Source: Cellulomonas fimi (GTDB taxonomy: Bacteria > Actinomycetota > Actinomycetes > Actinomycetales > Cellulomonadaceae). Taken from it: a stretch of DNA of 64,000 nucleotides. Position 1 is the first letter of the stretch. Each line of letters starts with the position of its first letter. Under the pieces are notes generated by a model. That model saw nothing but the letters and a program-made list of their open reading frames with translations, did no database searches and was not told the DNA's origin. The position numbers and the translations under genes were made by a program. Positions 16,751-25,473 of the stretch are shown here, piece by piece. The stretch spans positions 1,426,001 through 1,490,000 of the forward strand of contig NZ_CP110680.1 in assembly GCF_028583725.1 (NCBI RefSeq), given 5' to 3'.

Positions 16751-19345
16751 ATGAACTCACGTCACCTCGTCGTCGTCGGCGGCGGCATGGTCGCCCAGCG
16801 GCTCGTCGAGGCGCTGCGCGACCGCGACACCGCGGGCGCCTGGCGCATCACGGTCCTCGCGGAGGAGCCGCGCCGCCCGTACGACCGCGTCGCGCTCACG
16901 AGCTACTTCTCGGGCCGCAAGCCCGAGGAGCTCGAGCTCGGCGACCCCGCGCTGTGGGACGACCCGCTGGTGACGCTCGTCCGCGACGACGCCGTGACCG
17001 CGATCGACCGGGACGCGCGCACGGTGACCGCCGCGTCGGGCCGCACGTACGCCTACGACCACCTGGTCCTCGCGACGGGCTCGTACGCGTGGGTCCCGCC
17101 GACCGAGGGCGCCGACCTGCCGGGCGTGTTCGTCTACCGCACGGTCGACGACGTCGCGGCGCTGCGCGGGTACGTCGAGAAGCTCCAGCAGGACCTGGTG
17201 CGCCCGGTCCGCGGCGCCGTCCTCGGCGGCGGCCTGCTCGGCCTGGAGGCCGCGGGTGCGCTGCACGCGCTCGGTGCCCAGGCGACCGTGCTCCAGGTCG
17301 GCACGCACCTCATGGACACGCAGCTCGACCTCGGCGGCGGCGAGGCCCTGCGCCGGCTCATCAACGACATCGGCGTGGGCGTCCGGGTCCAGGCGATGAC
17401 CGTCAGGATCCGCCCGCACCGGCGCGGCGGCGTCGGGCGTCTCGACCTCGCCGACGGCGGCCGGGTCGACGCCGACGTGGTCGTCGTGGCCGCGGGCGTG
17501 CGGCCGCGCGACGAGCTCGCCCGCGCCGCGGGCCTGGAGGTCGGCCCGCGCGGCGGCGTCGTCGTCGACGACACGTGCCTCTCGTCCGACCCGGACGTCT
17601 CCGCGGTCGGCGAGGTCGCGTGCATCCAGGGCGCGTGCATCGGCCTCGTCGCCCCCGGCTACGCGATGGCCGAGGTCACCGCCGACCGCCTGCTCGGCGG
17701 AGCCGCGGAGTTCCCGGGCGCCGACACCGCGACCAAGCTCAAGCTCGCGGGCGTCGACGTCGCGAGCTTCGGTGACGCGTTCGGCCGCACCGAGGGTGCG
17801 CTCGAGCTCGTGTGGGCCGACCCGGTCGCGGGCGTCTACAAGAAGCTCGTCATGTCCGACGACGCGCGCACGCTGCTCGGCGGCGTCCTCGTGGGCGACG
17901 CGTCGGCGTACGCGAGCCTGCGCCCGATGCTCGGCCGTGAGCTGCCCGGCGACCCGGCCGCGTTCCTGCTGCCCGAGGGCGGCGGGGGCGGCATCCCCGA
18001 CATGGAGCTGCCCGACGACGCGGGCGTCTGCTCGTGCAACAACGTGTCCGCGGGCACGATCCGCGGCGCGGTCACCGAGCACGGCTGCACCGACGTCGGC
18101 GCGGTCAAGGCGTGCACCAAGGCCGGCACGTCGTGCGGCTCGTGCCTCCCGCTCGTCAAGAAGCTCGTCACGACCGAGCTGTCCAAGCAGGGCATCACGG
18201 TGAGCAACGCGCTGTGCGAGCACTTCGCGCTGTCCCGCGCGCAGCTCTACGACGCCGTCCGCGTCTCCGGCGTGCGGTCCTTCACCGAGGTCGTCGAGCG
18301 GTTCGGCACCCGGGCCGAGGGTCGCGGCTGCGACATCTGCAAGCCCGCGGTCGCGTCGATCCTCGCGACGACGGCCCCCGCGCACGTCCTCGAGGGCGAG
18401 CGCGCCGCGCTGCAGGACACCAACGACCACGTCATGGCGAACCTGCAGAAGGACGGCTCGTACTCGGTGGTCCCGCGCATCCCCGGCGGCGAGGTGACCC
18501 CGGAGGGGCTCATCGCGATCGGCGAGGTCGCGAAGGACTTCGGGCTCTACACGAAGATCACGGGCGGCCAGCGCATCGACCTGTTCGGCGCGCGCATCGA
18601 CCAGCTCCCGCTCATCTGGCAGCGCCTCGTCGACGCGGGCTTCGAGTCCGGGCACGCCTACGGCAAGTCGCTGCGGACCGTGAAGTCGTGCGTCGGGTCC
18701 ACGTGGTGCCGCTTCGGCGTGCAGGACTCGGTCGCGCTCGCGGTGCTCCTCGAGCTCCGGTACCGCGGCCTGCGCTCGCCGCACAAGCTCAAGATGGGCG
18801 TCTCGGGGTGCGCGCGCGAGTGCGCCGAGGCCCGCGGGAAGGACGTCGGCGTCATCGCGACCGACAAGGGCTGGAACGTCTACGTCGGCGGCAACGGCGG
18901 CTTCACGCCGAAGCACGCGGTGCTGCTCGCCGAGGACCTGTCGACCGAGGACCTCATCCGCACGATCGACCGCTTCCTCCTCTACTACATCCGCACCGCC
19001 GACCGCCTGCAGCGCACGGCGCCCTGGCTCGAGGACCTCGAGGGCGGCGTCGACGCGCTGCGCGGCGTCGTGATCGACGACACGCTCGGCATCGCCGCGG
19101 ACCTCGACGCGCAGATGGCCCAGCACGTCGAGGAGTACGAGGACGAGTGGCGCGCGACCCTCGAGGACCCCGAGAAGCTGCGCCGGTTCGCGTCGTTCGT
19201 CAACGCCCCGGCCACGCCCGACCCGTCGCTCGCGTACGTCCCCGAGCGCGGCCAGGCCCGCCCCGCCACCGCCGACGAGCGCGACGCGGCGCTGCGCGGC
19301 GAACCCGTCCTCGTCGCCGGCACGACCCTGGAGGTGCGCGCATGA
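16751..19345 (+). CDS. nirB: Nitrite reductase [NAD(P)H] large subunit NirB
   Basis: 864 residues from ATG at 16751. Residues 1-310 are an FAD/NAD(P) oxidoreductase (VVVGGGMVAQRLVEAL; second nucleotide fold GAVLGGGLLGLEAAGAL). About 415-480 is a BFD-like [2Fe-2S] domain (CSCNNVSAG..CTKAGTSCGSC), followed by a second cysteine set (GRGCDICKPAVASIL). The C-terminal half is the sirohaem/[4Fe-4S] reductase with C-x5-C (CVGSTWCRFG) and C-x3-C (GCARECAE). It reduces nitrite to ammonium with six electrons in the cytosol. It overlaps nirD by 4 nt and heads a five-gene operon supplying its own sirohaem. Confidence 0.96.
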   Translation: MNSRHLVVVGGGMVAQRLVEALRDRDTAGAWRITVLAEEPRRPYDRVALTSYFSGRKPEELELGDPALWDDPLVTLVRDDAVTAIDRDARTVTAASGRTYAYDHLVLATGSYAWVPPTEGADLPGVFVYRTVDDVAALRGYVEKLQQDLVRPVRGAVLGGGLLGLEAAGALHALGAQATVLQVGTHLMDTQLDLGGGEALRRLINDIGVGVRVQAMTVRIRPHRRGGVGRLDLADGGRVDADVVVVAAGVRPRDELARAAGLEVGPRGGVVVDDTCLSSDPDVSAVGEVACIQGACIGLVAPGYAMAEVTADRLLGGAAEFPGADTATKLKLAGVDVASFGDAFGRTEGALELVWADPVAGVYKKLVMSDDARTLLGGVLVGDASAYASLRPMLGRELPGDPAAFLLPEGGGGGIPDMELPDDAGVCSCNNVSAGTIRGAVTEHGCTDVGAVKACTKAGTSCGSCLPLVKKLVTTELSKQGITVSNALCEHFALSRAQLYDAVRVSGVRSFTEVVERFGTRAEGRGCDICKPAVASILATTAPAHVLEGERAALQDTNDHVMANLQKDGSYSVVPRIPGGEVTPEGLIAIGEVAKDFGLYTKITGGQRIDLFGARIDQLPLIWQRLVDAGFESGHAYGKSLRTVKSCVGSTWCRFGVQDSVALAVLLELRYRGLRSPHKLKMGVSGCARECAEARGKDVGVIATDKGWNVYVGGNGGFTPKHAVLLAEDLSTEDLIRTIDRFLLYYIRTADRLQRTAPWLEDLEGGVDALRGVVIDDTLGIAADLDAQMAQHVEEYEDEWRATLEDPEKLRRFASFVNAPATPDPSLAYVPERGQARPATADERDAALRGEPVLVAGTTLEVRA

Positions 19346-19752
19346 CCGTCTCGGAGACCCCCACGCTGCCCGAGCTCGACCAGACCGGCTGGCAGCCCGT
19401 GTGCGCCCTGCGGCACCTCGCGCCCGAGCGCGGCGCCGCGGCGCTGCTCGGCGGGCACCAGGTCGCCCTGTTCCGGCTCGTCGACGACCGCGTCCTCGCC
19501 GTCGACCAGCACGACCCGTTCTCCGACGCGTTCGTGATGTCGCGCGGCATCGTCGGGTCGCGCTGGGTCGACGACGTCGAGGTCCCGACCGTGGCCTCGC
19601 CCATGTACAAGCAGGTGTTCGACCTCACGACGGGACGCTGCCTCGACAGCGTCGGCAAGACGCCCGTGCGCGGCCTGCCCGCCGACCTGCGGACCTTCCC
19701 GGTCCGCGTCGTCGAGGGCGTGGTCGAGGTCGAGGTCCCGGTGGTCCCGTGA
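19342..19752 (+). CDS. nirD: Nitrite reductase small subunit NirD
   Basis: 136 residues, ATG overlapping the nirB stop (ATGA). The Rieske-like fold is recognisable (QPVCALRHL, VALFRLVDDRVLAVDQHDPFSD, VASPMYKQVFDLTTGRCLD, VRVVEGVVEVEV), but the Rieske cluster ligands are replaced (DQHDP and SPMYKQ where Cys-x-His pairs would be), as is usual for NirD. It is a structural partner of NirB without its own cluster. Confidence 0.93.
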   Translation: MTVSETPTLPELDQTGWQPVCALRHLAPERGAAALLGGHQVALFRLVDDRVLAVDQHDPFSDAFVMSRGIVGSRWVDDVEVPTVASPMYKQVFDLTTGRCLDSVGKTPVRGLPADLRTFPVRVVEGVVEVEVPVVP

Positions 19753-21053
19753 CCACGATGCTCGGCGTCGACCTGCGCGGCCGGCGCGTCGTCGTCGTCG
19801 GCGGGGGACCGGTGGCGGCCCGCCGCGTCCAGGGGCTGCTCGCGGACGCCGCTTCGGTCGTCGTCGTCGCGCCCGCGCTGTGCGAGGTGCTCGCCGACAT
19901 GCACCGCTGGGGGCTCGTCGAGTGGCGCTCGCGCGAGGTCGAGGCGCGCGACCTCGACGGCGCGTGGCTCGTGCACACCGCGACCGGCGACCGCGCGACG
20001 GACGACGCCGTGGTGGCGTGGGCCGCGGAGCGCGCGACGTTCTGCGTCGACGCCGGCACCGGCACGCGCGGCACCGCCCGCACACCCGCGACGGCCCGGC
20101 ACGACGAGGTCCTCGTCGGCGTCGTGTCGACCGGCGCACCCGACCCGCGCCGCACCGCCGCCGTCCGCGACGCCGTCGACGCGCACCTGCGCGAGGGACG
20201 CGTCGACCTGCGCCGGCGTCGCCCCGGGGACGGCCGTGTCGTGCTCGTCGGCGGGGGACCGGGCGACGTGGACCTGCTGACGCTCGCGGCCCGCCGCGCG
20301 CTCGCGCAGGCCGACGTCGTCGTCACGGACCGGCTCGGTCCCGTGAGCGTGCTTGACGAGCTCGCCGCGGACGTCGAGGTGATCGACGTCGGCAAGTCGC
20401 CCGGCCACCACCCGGTGCCGCAGCACGAGATCAACCGCATCCTCGTCGAGCAGGCGCAGCGCGGGCGCACCGTCGTCCGGCTCAAGGGCGGCGACCCGTT
20501 CCTCTACGGCCGGGGCGGCGAGGAGGTCCGCGCGTGCCGCGAGGCCGGCGTGGCCGTCGACGTCGTCCCCGGGGTGTCGAGCGCGCTCGCCGCACCGGCC
20601 GCCGCCGGCATCCCCCTGACGCACCGTGGGACGGTCGGCGCCGTGCACGTGATGAACGGGCACGACGGCTGGTCGTCCGCCGCGCTCACAGGCCTGCGGG
20701 ACGCGTCGTGCACGGTCGTCGTGCTCATGGGTGTCACGGTGCTCGCCGACCTGGCCGCCGAGGCCGTCGCCGCGGGCGTCGACCCGCGCACCCCCGTCGC
20801 GGTCGTCGAGGACGGCACGCTGCCGACGCAACGCGTCACGCGCGCGCCGCTCGCCGAGGTCGCGGCCCGCGCCGCCGAGGTCGGTGTCCGGGCGCCCGCC
20901 GTGCTGGTCGTCGGCGCCGTCGCGGACGCGGGGCTGCTCGACGCCCCGCCGGCGGACGTGCCGCCCGCGACGACACGCGAGGTCGCGGGCGACGCGCCGA
21001 CCACGGACCGGCCGACCGCGGCGCACCTCGCACGCGACACAATGACCTCGTGA
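19749..21053 (+). CDS. cobA: Uroporphyrinogen-III C-methyltransferase with precorrin-2 dehydrogenase-like N-terminus (short CysG)
   Basis: 434 residues, GTG overlapping the nirD stop (GTGA). Residues 1-125 have the dehydrogenase nucleotide fold (VVVVGGGPVAARRVQGLL). About 165-400 are the SUMT methylase: VLVGGGPGDVDLLTLAARRAL, DRLGP, VIDVGKSPGHH, VRLKGGDPFLYGRGGEE, VPGVSSALAAPAAAGIPLTHR. The region between is only about 45 residues, so the CysG middle (dimerisation/chelatase) domain is largely missing; iron insertion is instead covered by the CbiX-type chelatase at the end of the operon. It makes precorrin-2 and probably oxidises it to sirohydrochlorin. Confidence 0.9.
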   Translation: MTTMLGVDLRGRRVVVVGGGPVAARRVQGLLADAASVVVVAPALCEVLADMHRWGLVEWRSREVEARDLDGAWLVHTATGDRATDDAVVAWAAERATFCVDAGTGTRGTARTPATARHDEVLVGVVSTGAPDPRRTAAVRDAVDAHLREGRVDLRRRRPGDGRVVLVGGGPGDVDLLTLAARRALAQADVVVTDRLGPVSVLDELAADVEVIDVGKSPGHHPVPQHEINRILVEQAQRGRTVVRLKGGDPFLYGRGGEEVRACREAGVAVDVVPGVSSALAAPAAAGIPLTHRGTVGAVHVMNGHDGWSSAALTGLRDASCTVVVLMGVTVLADLAAEAVAAGVDPRTPVAVVEDGTLPTQRVTRAPLAEVAARAAEVGVRAPAVLVVGAVADAGLLDAPPADVPPATTREVAGDAPTTDRPTAAHLARDTMTS

Positions 21054-22168
21054 GCGAGCCGATCGACCAGACCCTCGCCGGGTGCGTCGTCCTGATCACC
21101 GCGGACCGCCGGTCCGCGGAGCTCGCCGCCGCGCTCGGCCGGCGGGGAGCGGCCGTGCGGCACGCGCCCGCGCTCGGGATGGTGCCGCACATCGACGACG
21201 CGGCGCTGCTCGCGGGGACCCGGTCGCTGCTCGCTGACCCCCCGGACACGGTCGTCGTGACGACGGGCATCGGCTTCCGCGGCTGGATCGAGGCGGCCGA
21301 CGCCGCGGGCCTCGCCGAGCCGCTCGTCGAGATGCTGCGCGGCGCGCGGATCGTCGCCCGCGGTCCCAAGGCGCGCGGCGCGATCCAGGCCGCGGGCCTG
21401 ACCGCCGACTGGGTCGCCGAGTCCGAGACGAGCGCGGAGATCGCCGAGGTCCTGCTCGACGAGGGTGTCGCCGGCCACGACATCGCCGTCCAGCACCACG
21501 GTGCGGGCGCCGACGGGCTCGACGAGGCCTTCGCCGCGGCGGGTGCACGCGTCCGCAGCCTCGTCGTCTACCGCTGGGGGCCGCCGCCGGACCCGGCCGT
21601 CGTGACCGCATCGGTGCGCGCGGTCGCCGCGGGCGAGGTCGACGCCGTCGTGTTCACGTCCGCACCCGGCGCCGAGGCGTGGTGGCAGGCCGCCGAGGCC
21701 GAGGGCGTCGCCGACGACATCGTGCACCACTGCCGCGCCGGCACGGTCGTCATGGCCGCCGTCGGGCCGGTCACCGCGCGCCCGCTCGTCGAGCGCGGCG
21801 TCGAGCCGATCGTCCCCGACCGCGGCCGGCTCGGGTCGCTCGTGCGCACGCTCGTGTCGTACTACGGCGGGATGCAGGACCTCGCGACCGTCGCGGGCCC
21901 GCTGCGGGTCTACCGTGGGGCGGCGGTGCTCGACGGGCACGTCCTGCCGCTCACCCCGAGCGGTCTGGAGGTGCTCCGGCTGCTCGCCGGCGCGCGGGGC
22001 TCGGTCGTCCCGCGGGACCAGGTGCTCGCGGTCCTGCCGGGCGACTCGACGGACCCGCACGCCGCCGAGGTCGCGATCGCGCGCCTGCGCGAGGCGACGG
22101 GCAGCCGGGCCCTGATCCGCACGGTGGTCAAGCGTGGCTACCGCCTGGAGCTCGAGGAGGCACGATGA
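21050..22168 (+). CDS. Uroporphyrinogen-III synthase (HemD) fused to an OmpR-type winged helix
   Basis: 372 residues, GTG overlapping the cobA stop. Residues 1-260 resemble HemD (GCVVLITADRRSAELAAALGRRGA, VVVTTGIGFRGWIEAA, RGPKARGAIQAAGL, VFTSAPGAEAWWQ, AAVGPVTARPLVERGV). Residues 275-370 are a Trans_reg_C winged helix (LPLTPSGLEVLRLLAGARGSVVPRDQVL, then AEVAIARLREATG, LIRTVVKRGYRLEL). The same HemD-winged-helix pairing is known near nitrite reductase genes in other actinobacteria (M. tuberculosis Rv0260c type). It may close the uroporphyrinogen ring, act as a regulator, or both; sequence alone cannot tell. Confidence 0.85.
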   Translation: MSEPIDQTLAGCVVLITADRRSAELAAALGRRGAAVRHAPALGMVPHIDDAALLAGTRSLLADPPDTVVVTTGIGFRGWIEAADAAGLAEPLVEMLRGARIVARGPKARGAIQAAGLTADWVAESETSAEIAEVLLDEGVAGHDIAVQHHGAGADGLDEAFAAAGARVRSLVVYRWGPPPDPAVVTASVRAVAAGEVDAVVFTSAPGAEAWWQAAEAEGVADDIVHHCRAGTVVMAAVGPVTARPLVERGVEPIVPDRGRLGSLVRTLVSYYGGMQDLATVAGPLRVYRGAAVLDGHVLPLTPSGLEVLRLLAGARGSVVPRDQVLAVLPGDSTDPHAAEVAIARLREATGSRALIRTVVKRGYRLELEEAR

Positions 22169-22923
22169 CCAGCGCGCTGCACGCCGAGGGGGCGCCGGCC
22201 GCCGTCACCGGGCCCGTGCTCGTCGGCTGCTCGCACGGCACCGACGACCTCGGCGGCCGGGAGGCGATCCGCTCGATCCTCGCGGACGTCGCCGCGGACC
22301 GGCCCGGCCTGCGCGTGCGCGAGGCCTTCGTCGACGTGCAGGTGCCCGAGGTGGCGGCGGTCGTCGCGGACGCGCTCGCCGAGCAGCGCGGCGGCGTCGT
22401 CGTCGTGCCGCTCCTCCTGTCGGTCGGCTTCCACGTGAAGGTCGACGTCGCGGCCGCCGTCGACCGGTCCGGTGCCGTGGCCTCCGGCCCACTCGGACCC
22501 GACGAGCGCCTCGTCGACGTGCTGGTCGAGCGGCTGCACGACGCGGGTCTCGCCCCCGACGACTCCGTCGTGCTCGCGGCGGCGGGCTCCACCGACCCCG
22601 CCGCGGCGCTCGCGGTCGAGGCCGTCGCCGCGGGCCTCGCCGACCGGCTGACGCAGCCGGTCACGATCGGGTACGGCGCCGGTGCGCAGCCGCGCGTGCC
22701 CGCCGCCGTCGCGACCGCGCGCGCCGACCTCGCGCCGGGCGGGCGCGTCGTCGTCGCGTCCTACCTGCTCGCACCCGGCTACTTCTACGACCGCGTGCTG
22801 GAGGCCGGCGCGGACGTCGTGAGCCGCCCGCTCGCGCCGGACCCGCGGCTCGCGGAGATCGTGCTCGACCGCTACGACGCGGTGGCCGCCGACGCGGTCC
22901 CGGACGGCGCCGCGACGGCCTGA
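22165..22923 (+). CDS. Sirohydrochlorin ferrochelatase-like protein (CbiX/SirB type)
   Basis: 252 residues, ATG overlapping the previous stop and preceded by GAGGAGG. Two CbiX-like halves are seen: LVGCSHGTDDLGGREAI with the metal-binding histidine, VPLLLSVGFHVKVDV, then VLAAAGSTDPAAALAVEAVA and VVASYLLAPGYFYDRV in the second half, with the second GCSHG replaced by AAAGS. This is the usual pattern of two-domain actinobacterial chelatases. It inserts Fe(II) into sirohydrochlorin to give sirohaem for NirB. Last gene of the nir operon. Confidence 0.88.
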   Translation: MTSALHAEGAPAAVTGPVLVGCSHGTDDLGGREAIRSILADVAADRPGLRVREAFVDVQVPEVAAVVADALAEQRGGVVVVPLLLSVGFHVKVDVAAAVDRSGAVASGPLGPDERLVDVLVERLHDAGLAPDDSVVLAAAGSTDPAAALAVEAVAAGLADRLTQPVTIGYGAGAQPRVPAAVATARADLAPGGRVVVASYLLAPGYFYDRVLEAGADVVSRPLAPDPRLAEIVLDRYDAVAADAVPDGAATA

Positions 22924-23037
22924 GGACGTCGCCCCGGGTGCGTCGGGGACGGGTCGCGCCCAGGGCCTGAGCGAGGGCGAACCAGCAGGTGGACACGGGG
23001 TTGTGCCGTGCGGAGCCCGCCCCCTAGGAATGCCCGC

Positions 23038-23802
23038 ATGCACAGTGTCGTGAAGGTCAGGGTCGCGCGTCTCGGCGCCGCGATGGGAGCGCTCCTGCTG
23101 CTTGCCGGGTGCACGAGCGGCGGCGAGGAGCCGGCGCCCGACGCGGCGCCCGAGGAGACCGTCTCGGTCGGGCCGTCGCCCGCGATCCGGCCCGTCGAGG
23201 TCCCCGACTGCGCGCCCGAGGGCTCCGCGGCCGCCGCGACCGGCCCCGACGACGACCCGACGCTCGTCGTGTGGACGGGGGCCGGCACCAAGGGCGTCGT
23301 GCTCGCACCGCAGAACCAGTCCGACTACTGCCAGTGGGCCGACCAGATGGCCCGCCTCGCGGGCGAGGGGTACCTCGTGGCGTCCTTCTCGTGGTCCGAC
23401 GACGCCGCGGGCTCGCTGCTCGGCGCGGTCGACGCGCTGCGGTCCGTCGGCGCCCAGCAGGTCGCGCTGGTCGGCGCGTCCAAGGGCGGCACGATGTCGG
23501 CGGCGTTCGCCGACGAGGCCGACGCGGTCGCCGTCGTCGCCCTCGGGCCGCCCGCGACGTTCGAGGGCACGGACGCCGCGTCGGAGGCGAGCACGTACGA
23601 CGGCCCGCTGCTCGTCGTCGCGTCGACGGACGACAGCCAGGTGAGCGTCGACTCGTCGCGCGAGGTCGCCCGCGCGGACGACCCCAGCACGTTCATGGAG
23701 CTCAGCGGCGGCGCGCACGGCGTCGCGCTGTTCGCCGGTGAGCACGCGTCGCACGTCGAGGCGGCGATCGACGGGATGCTCGCGCAGGGATTCGGCGGGT
23801 GA
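23038..23802 (+). CDS. Lipoprotein alpha/beta-hydrolase, paralogue 1
   Basis: 254 residues from ATG at 23038, AGGA about 9 nt upstream. The first 25 residues are a lipoprotein signal (LLLLAGC). A Ser/Asp/Pro-rich spacer follows, then an alpha/beta-hydrolase core: TLVVWTGAGTKGVVLAPQ, YCQWADQMARLAGEGYLVAS, nucleophile elbow VGASKGG, DGPLLVVASTDDSQ with the acid, and GGAHGVALF with the histidine, so the triad looks complete. It is close to dienelactone-hydrolase-like enzymes, but the substrate is unknown. It overlaps the next gene by 4 nt; the two are about 70% alike over the core. Confidence 0.8.
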   Translation: MHSVVKVRVARLGAAMGALLLLAGCTSGGEEPAPDAAPEETVSVGPSPAIRPVEVPDCAPEGSAAAATGPDDDPTLVVWTGAGTKGVVLAPQNQSDYCQWADQMARLAGEGYLVASFSWSDDAAGSLLGAVDALRSVGAQQVALVGASKGGTMSAAFADEADAVAVVALGPPATFEGTDAASEASTYDGPLLVVASTDDSQVSVDSSREVARADDPSTFMELSGGAHGVALFAGEHASHVEAAIDGMLAQGFGG

Positions 23803-24563
23803 CCGCGCGGCGCGCACCGGCCGCGGCTGCCGTCGCCGCGGTGCTCGTGCTCGCGGCGTGCACCGCGGGCGGGGAGGCGTCGACGCCGGGCGGCACGGAC
23901 GGCGCGACCGGTCCGGTGACCGATGCGGTCGGGGACGCGACCGAGCGCCGCGCCGCCGAGGCGCCGCCGTGCCTGCCCGACGACACCGAGGCGGTGGCGA
24001 TCGGCCCGCAGGACGACCCGACGCTCGTCGCGTGGACGGGCACGGGCACCGACGCGGTCGTCCTGGCCCCGCAGAACGGCGGCGGGCCCTGCCAGTGGGC
24101 GGAGCAGATGGCGCGGCTCGCCGGCGAGGGGTACCTCGTCGCGTCGTTCTCGTGGAGCAGCGACTCCCGCGACTCGCTGCTCGGCGCCGTCGACGCGGTC
24201 CGCGCCGCGGGCGCGCAGCAGGTCGCGCTCGTGGGGGCCTCCAAGGGCGGCACGTACGCGGCCGGGCTCGCGGCCGAGGCGGATGCCGTCGCGGTCGTCG
24301 CGCTGGGGCCGCCCGCCGACCTGGACGGTGTCGACGCCCGCCCGGAGGAGAGCGGGTACGAGGGTCCGCTGCTCGTCGTCGCGTCGACGAACGACGGCGA
24401 CGTCGCGGTCGGGTCGTCGCGCTGGGTGTCACGGCCCGACGACCCGTCGACGTTCCTCGAGCTGCCGGGCGGGGCGCACGGCGTCGCGCTCTTCACGACG
24501 TCGCACCGGACGCAGGTGCAGGACGCGATCGACGAGGTGCTCGCGCGCGGGTTCGGCGCCTGA
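23799..24563 (+). CDS. Lipoprotein alpha/beta-hydrolase, paralogue 2
   Basis: 254 residues, GTG overlapping the stop of paralogue 1 (GTGA). Lipobox LAAC after a 20-residue hydrophobic start. The same blocks are present as in its neighbour: WAEQMARLAGEGYLVASFSW, VGASKGG, DLDGVDARPEESGYEGPLL, GGAHGVALF. The tandem order, equal length and high similarity show a local duplication. Both should be anchored on the outer face of the membrane. They are followed by a terminator-like inverted repeat and are not linked by function to the nir operon upstream (114 nt gap). Confidence 0.8.
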   Translation: MTARRAPAAAAVAAVLVLAACTAGGEASTPGGTDGATGPVTDAVGDATERRAAEAPPCLPDDTEAVAIGPQDDPTLVAWTGTGTDAVVLAPQNGGGPCQWAEQMARLAGEGYLVASFSWSSDSRDSLLGAVDAVRAAGAQQVALVGASKGGTYAAGLAAEADAVAVVALGPPADLDGVDARPEESGYEGPLLVVASTNDGDVAVGSSRWVSRPDDPSTFLELPGGAHGVALFTTSHRTQVQDAIDEVLARGFGA

Positions 24564-24571
24564 ACGACAAG

Positions 24572-24641
24572 GCCCTCCCGGGAGGCCGCCGCACCCGACG
24601 TCGCCGTTGACGTCGAGCACGGCGGCCCCGGCCGGGAGGGC
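24572..24641 (+). terminator. Inverted repeat after the tandem hydrolase pair
   Basis: GCCCTCCCGG (24572-24581) pairs with CCGGGAGGGC (24632-24641); inside it GGCCGCCG pairs with CGGCGGCC, and GACGTCG..GACGTC nests further in. It begins 8 nt after the last stop. It probably ends the two-gene transcript. The rest of 24642-24812 shows no gene; it holds GCGGAC repeated after 3 nt and the degenerate copy of the NYN gene end. Confidence 0.6.
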
Positions 24642-24791
24642 GCGCGGGGCACTGTCTACCAGCAACGGGCACTCGGGCACGAGCCGGGAAAGCGGACAAA
24701 GCGGACCTGCGACGGAACCGTTATGGGTCTGTGACCCCGATCACGCGACGGGCCTCGACGCGGCGGCCGTCGCCGGGCGTGCCGCGGGCCC

Positions 24792-24833
24792 TCAGAGGGA
24801 CCGCAGCGGCCGTCAGAGGTAGCGCAGCGGGTC
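24792..24833 (-). repeat. Imperfect 21-bp tandem duplication across the NYN stop codon
   Basis: TCAGAGGGACCGCAGCGG (24792-24809) and TCAGAGGTAGCGCAGCGG (24813-24830) differ at two positions. The second copy is the end of the NYN gene including its TGA stop (tca, 24813-24815); the first copy lies just downstream and also carries TGA. Confidence 0.8.
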
Positions 24834-25388
24834 GAACTCGTCGAGCGGGATGATCCTCAGGCGCGGCAGCTGCACGTTGAACGCGGCCACGTCGGACTCG
24901 AGGTCGAACACCTGCAGACCGCGCGCCGACAGCCCCGCCAGGGCGGTGCTGGTGAACTCCCGGAACGCGAGCAGGCCCACCCGCCGTCCGCCGTCGTCGA
25001 CGAGCGTCTCGACCTCGGGCGCGAAGTCGCCGTCGTGGCTCGCGAGCAGCACGTCGCCCCCGCGCGAGGCGATCGCCTGCAGCGTGCGCTTGATGCCGAT
25101 GTCGACGACCTTCTCGTACGACTCCCCGGACAGGGGGATCGGCTGGAACCCGATCGCGAGCAGCGCCTGGACGAACGACATCGGCAGGCTGCCGTTGGAC
25201 GCGTTGAGGAAGAACAGGCCCTTCACCGGCTGGCCCCACGCCTGCTCCGCGAACCCCAGCACCCGCTCCCAGCGCGGCCGCTGGTCGGGCGTCGGACGGC
25301 CGCCGAGGATCGACGACCCGAGGGTCGCGTCGATGTTCTCCCCGTCGACGAGCAGGTAGGTGGTGCGGTCGCCCGCGTCGGTGCTCAT
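24813..25388 (-). CDS. NYN-domain (PIN-like) putative RNase
   Basis: 191 residues. Starts TTYLLVDGENIDATLGSSIL with the acidic DGEN motif, then KGLFFLNASNG, VDIGIKRTLQAIASRGGDVLLASHDGDFAPEVETLV with the conserved acidic residues of NYN/LabA-like PIN nucleases. Probably a metal-dependent ribonuclease, partner and target unknown. No ribosome site; TACGCT lies 6 nt before the ATG (25395-25400, minus strand), so the mRNA is probably leaderless. Confidence 0.85.
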   Translation of the reverse strand: MSTDAGDRTTYLLVDGENIDATLGSSILGGRPTPDQRPRWERVLGFAEQAWGQPVKGLFFLNASNGSLPMSFVQALLAIGFQPIPLSGESYEKVVDIGIKRTLQAIASRGGDVLLASHDGDFAPEVETLVDDGGRRVGLLAFREFTSTALAGLSARGLQVFDLESDVAAFNVQLPRLRIIPLDEFDPLRYL

Positions 25389-25473
25389 CGCGTCAGCGTA
25401 GCGACGGGACAGGGACGCGCACCGGCGCCCGCGCGAGCGGCGGGCACCGGTGCGGTCGTGCGGCTCGGTGGCG

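Noticed and set aside
19342..19752. NirD as a true Rieske protein
   Set aside because: The Cys-x-His ligand pairs are not present; the protein is a Rieske-like fold without cluster, normal for NirD.
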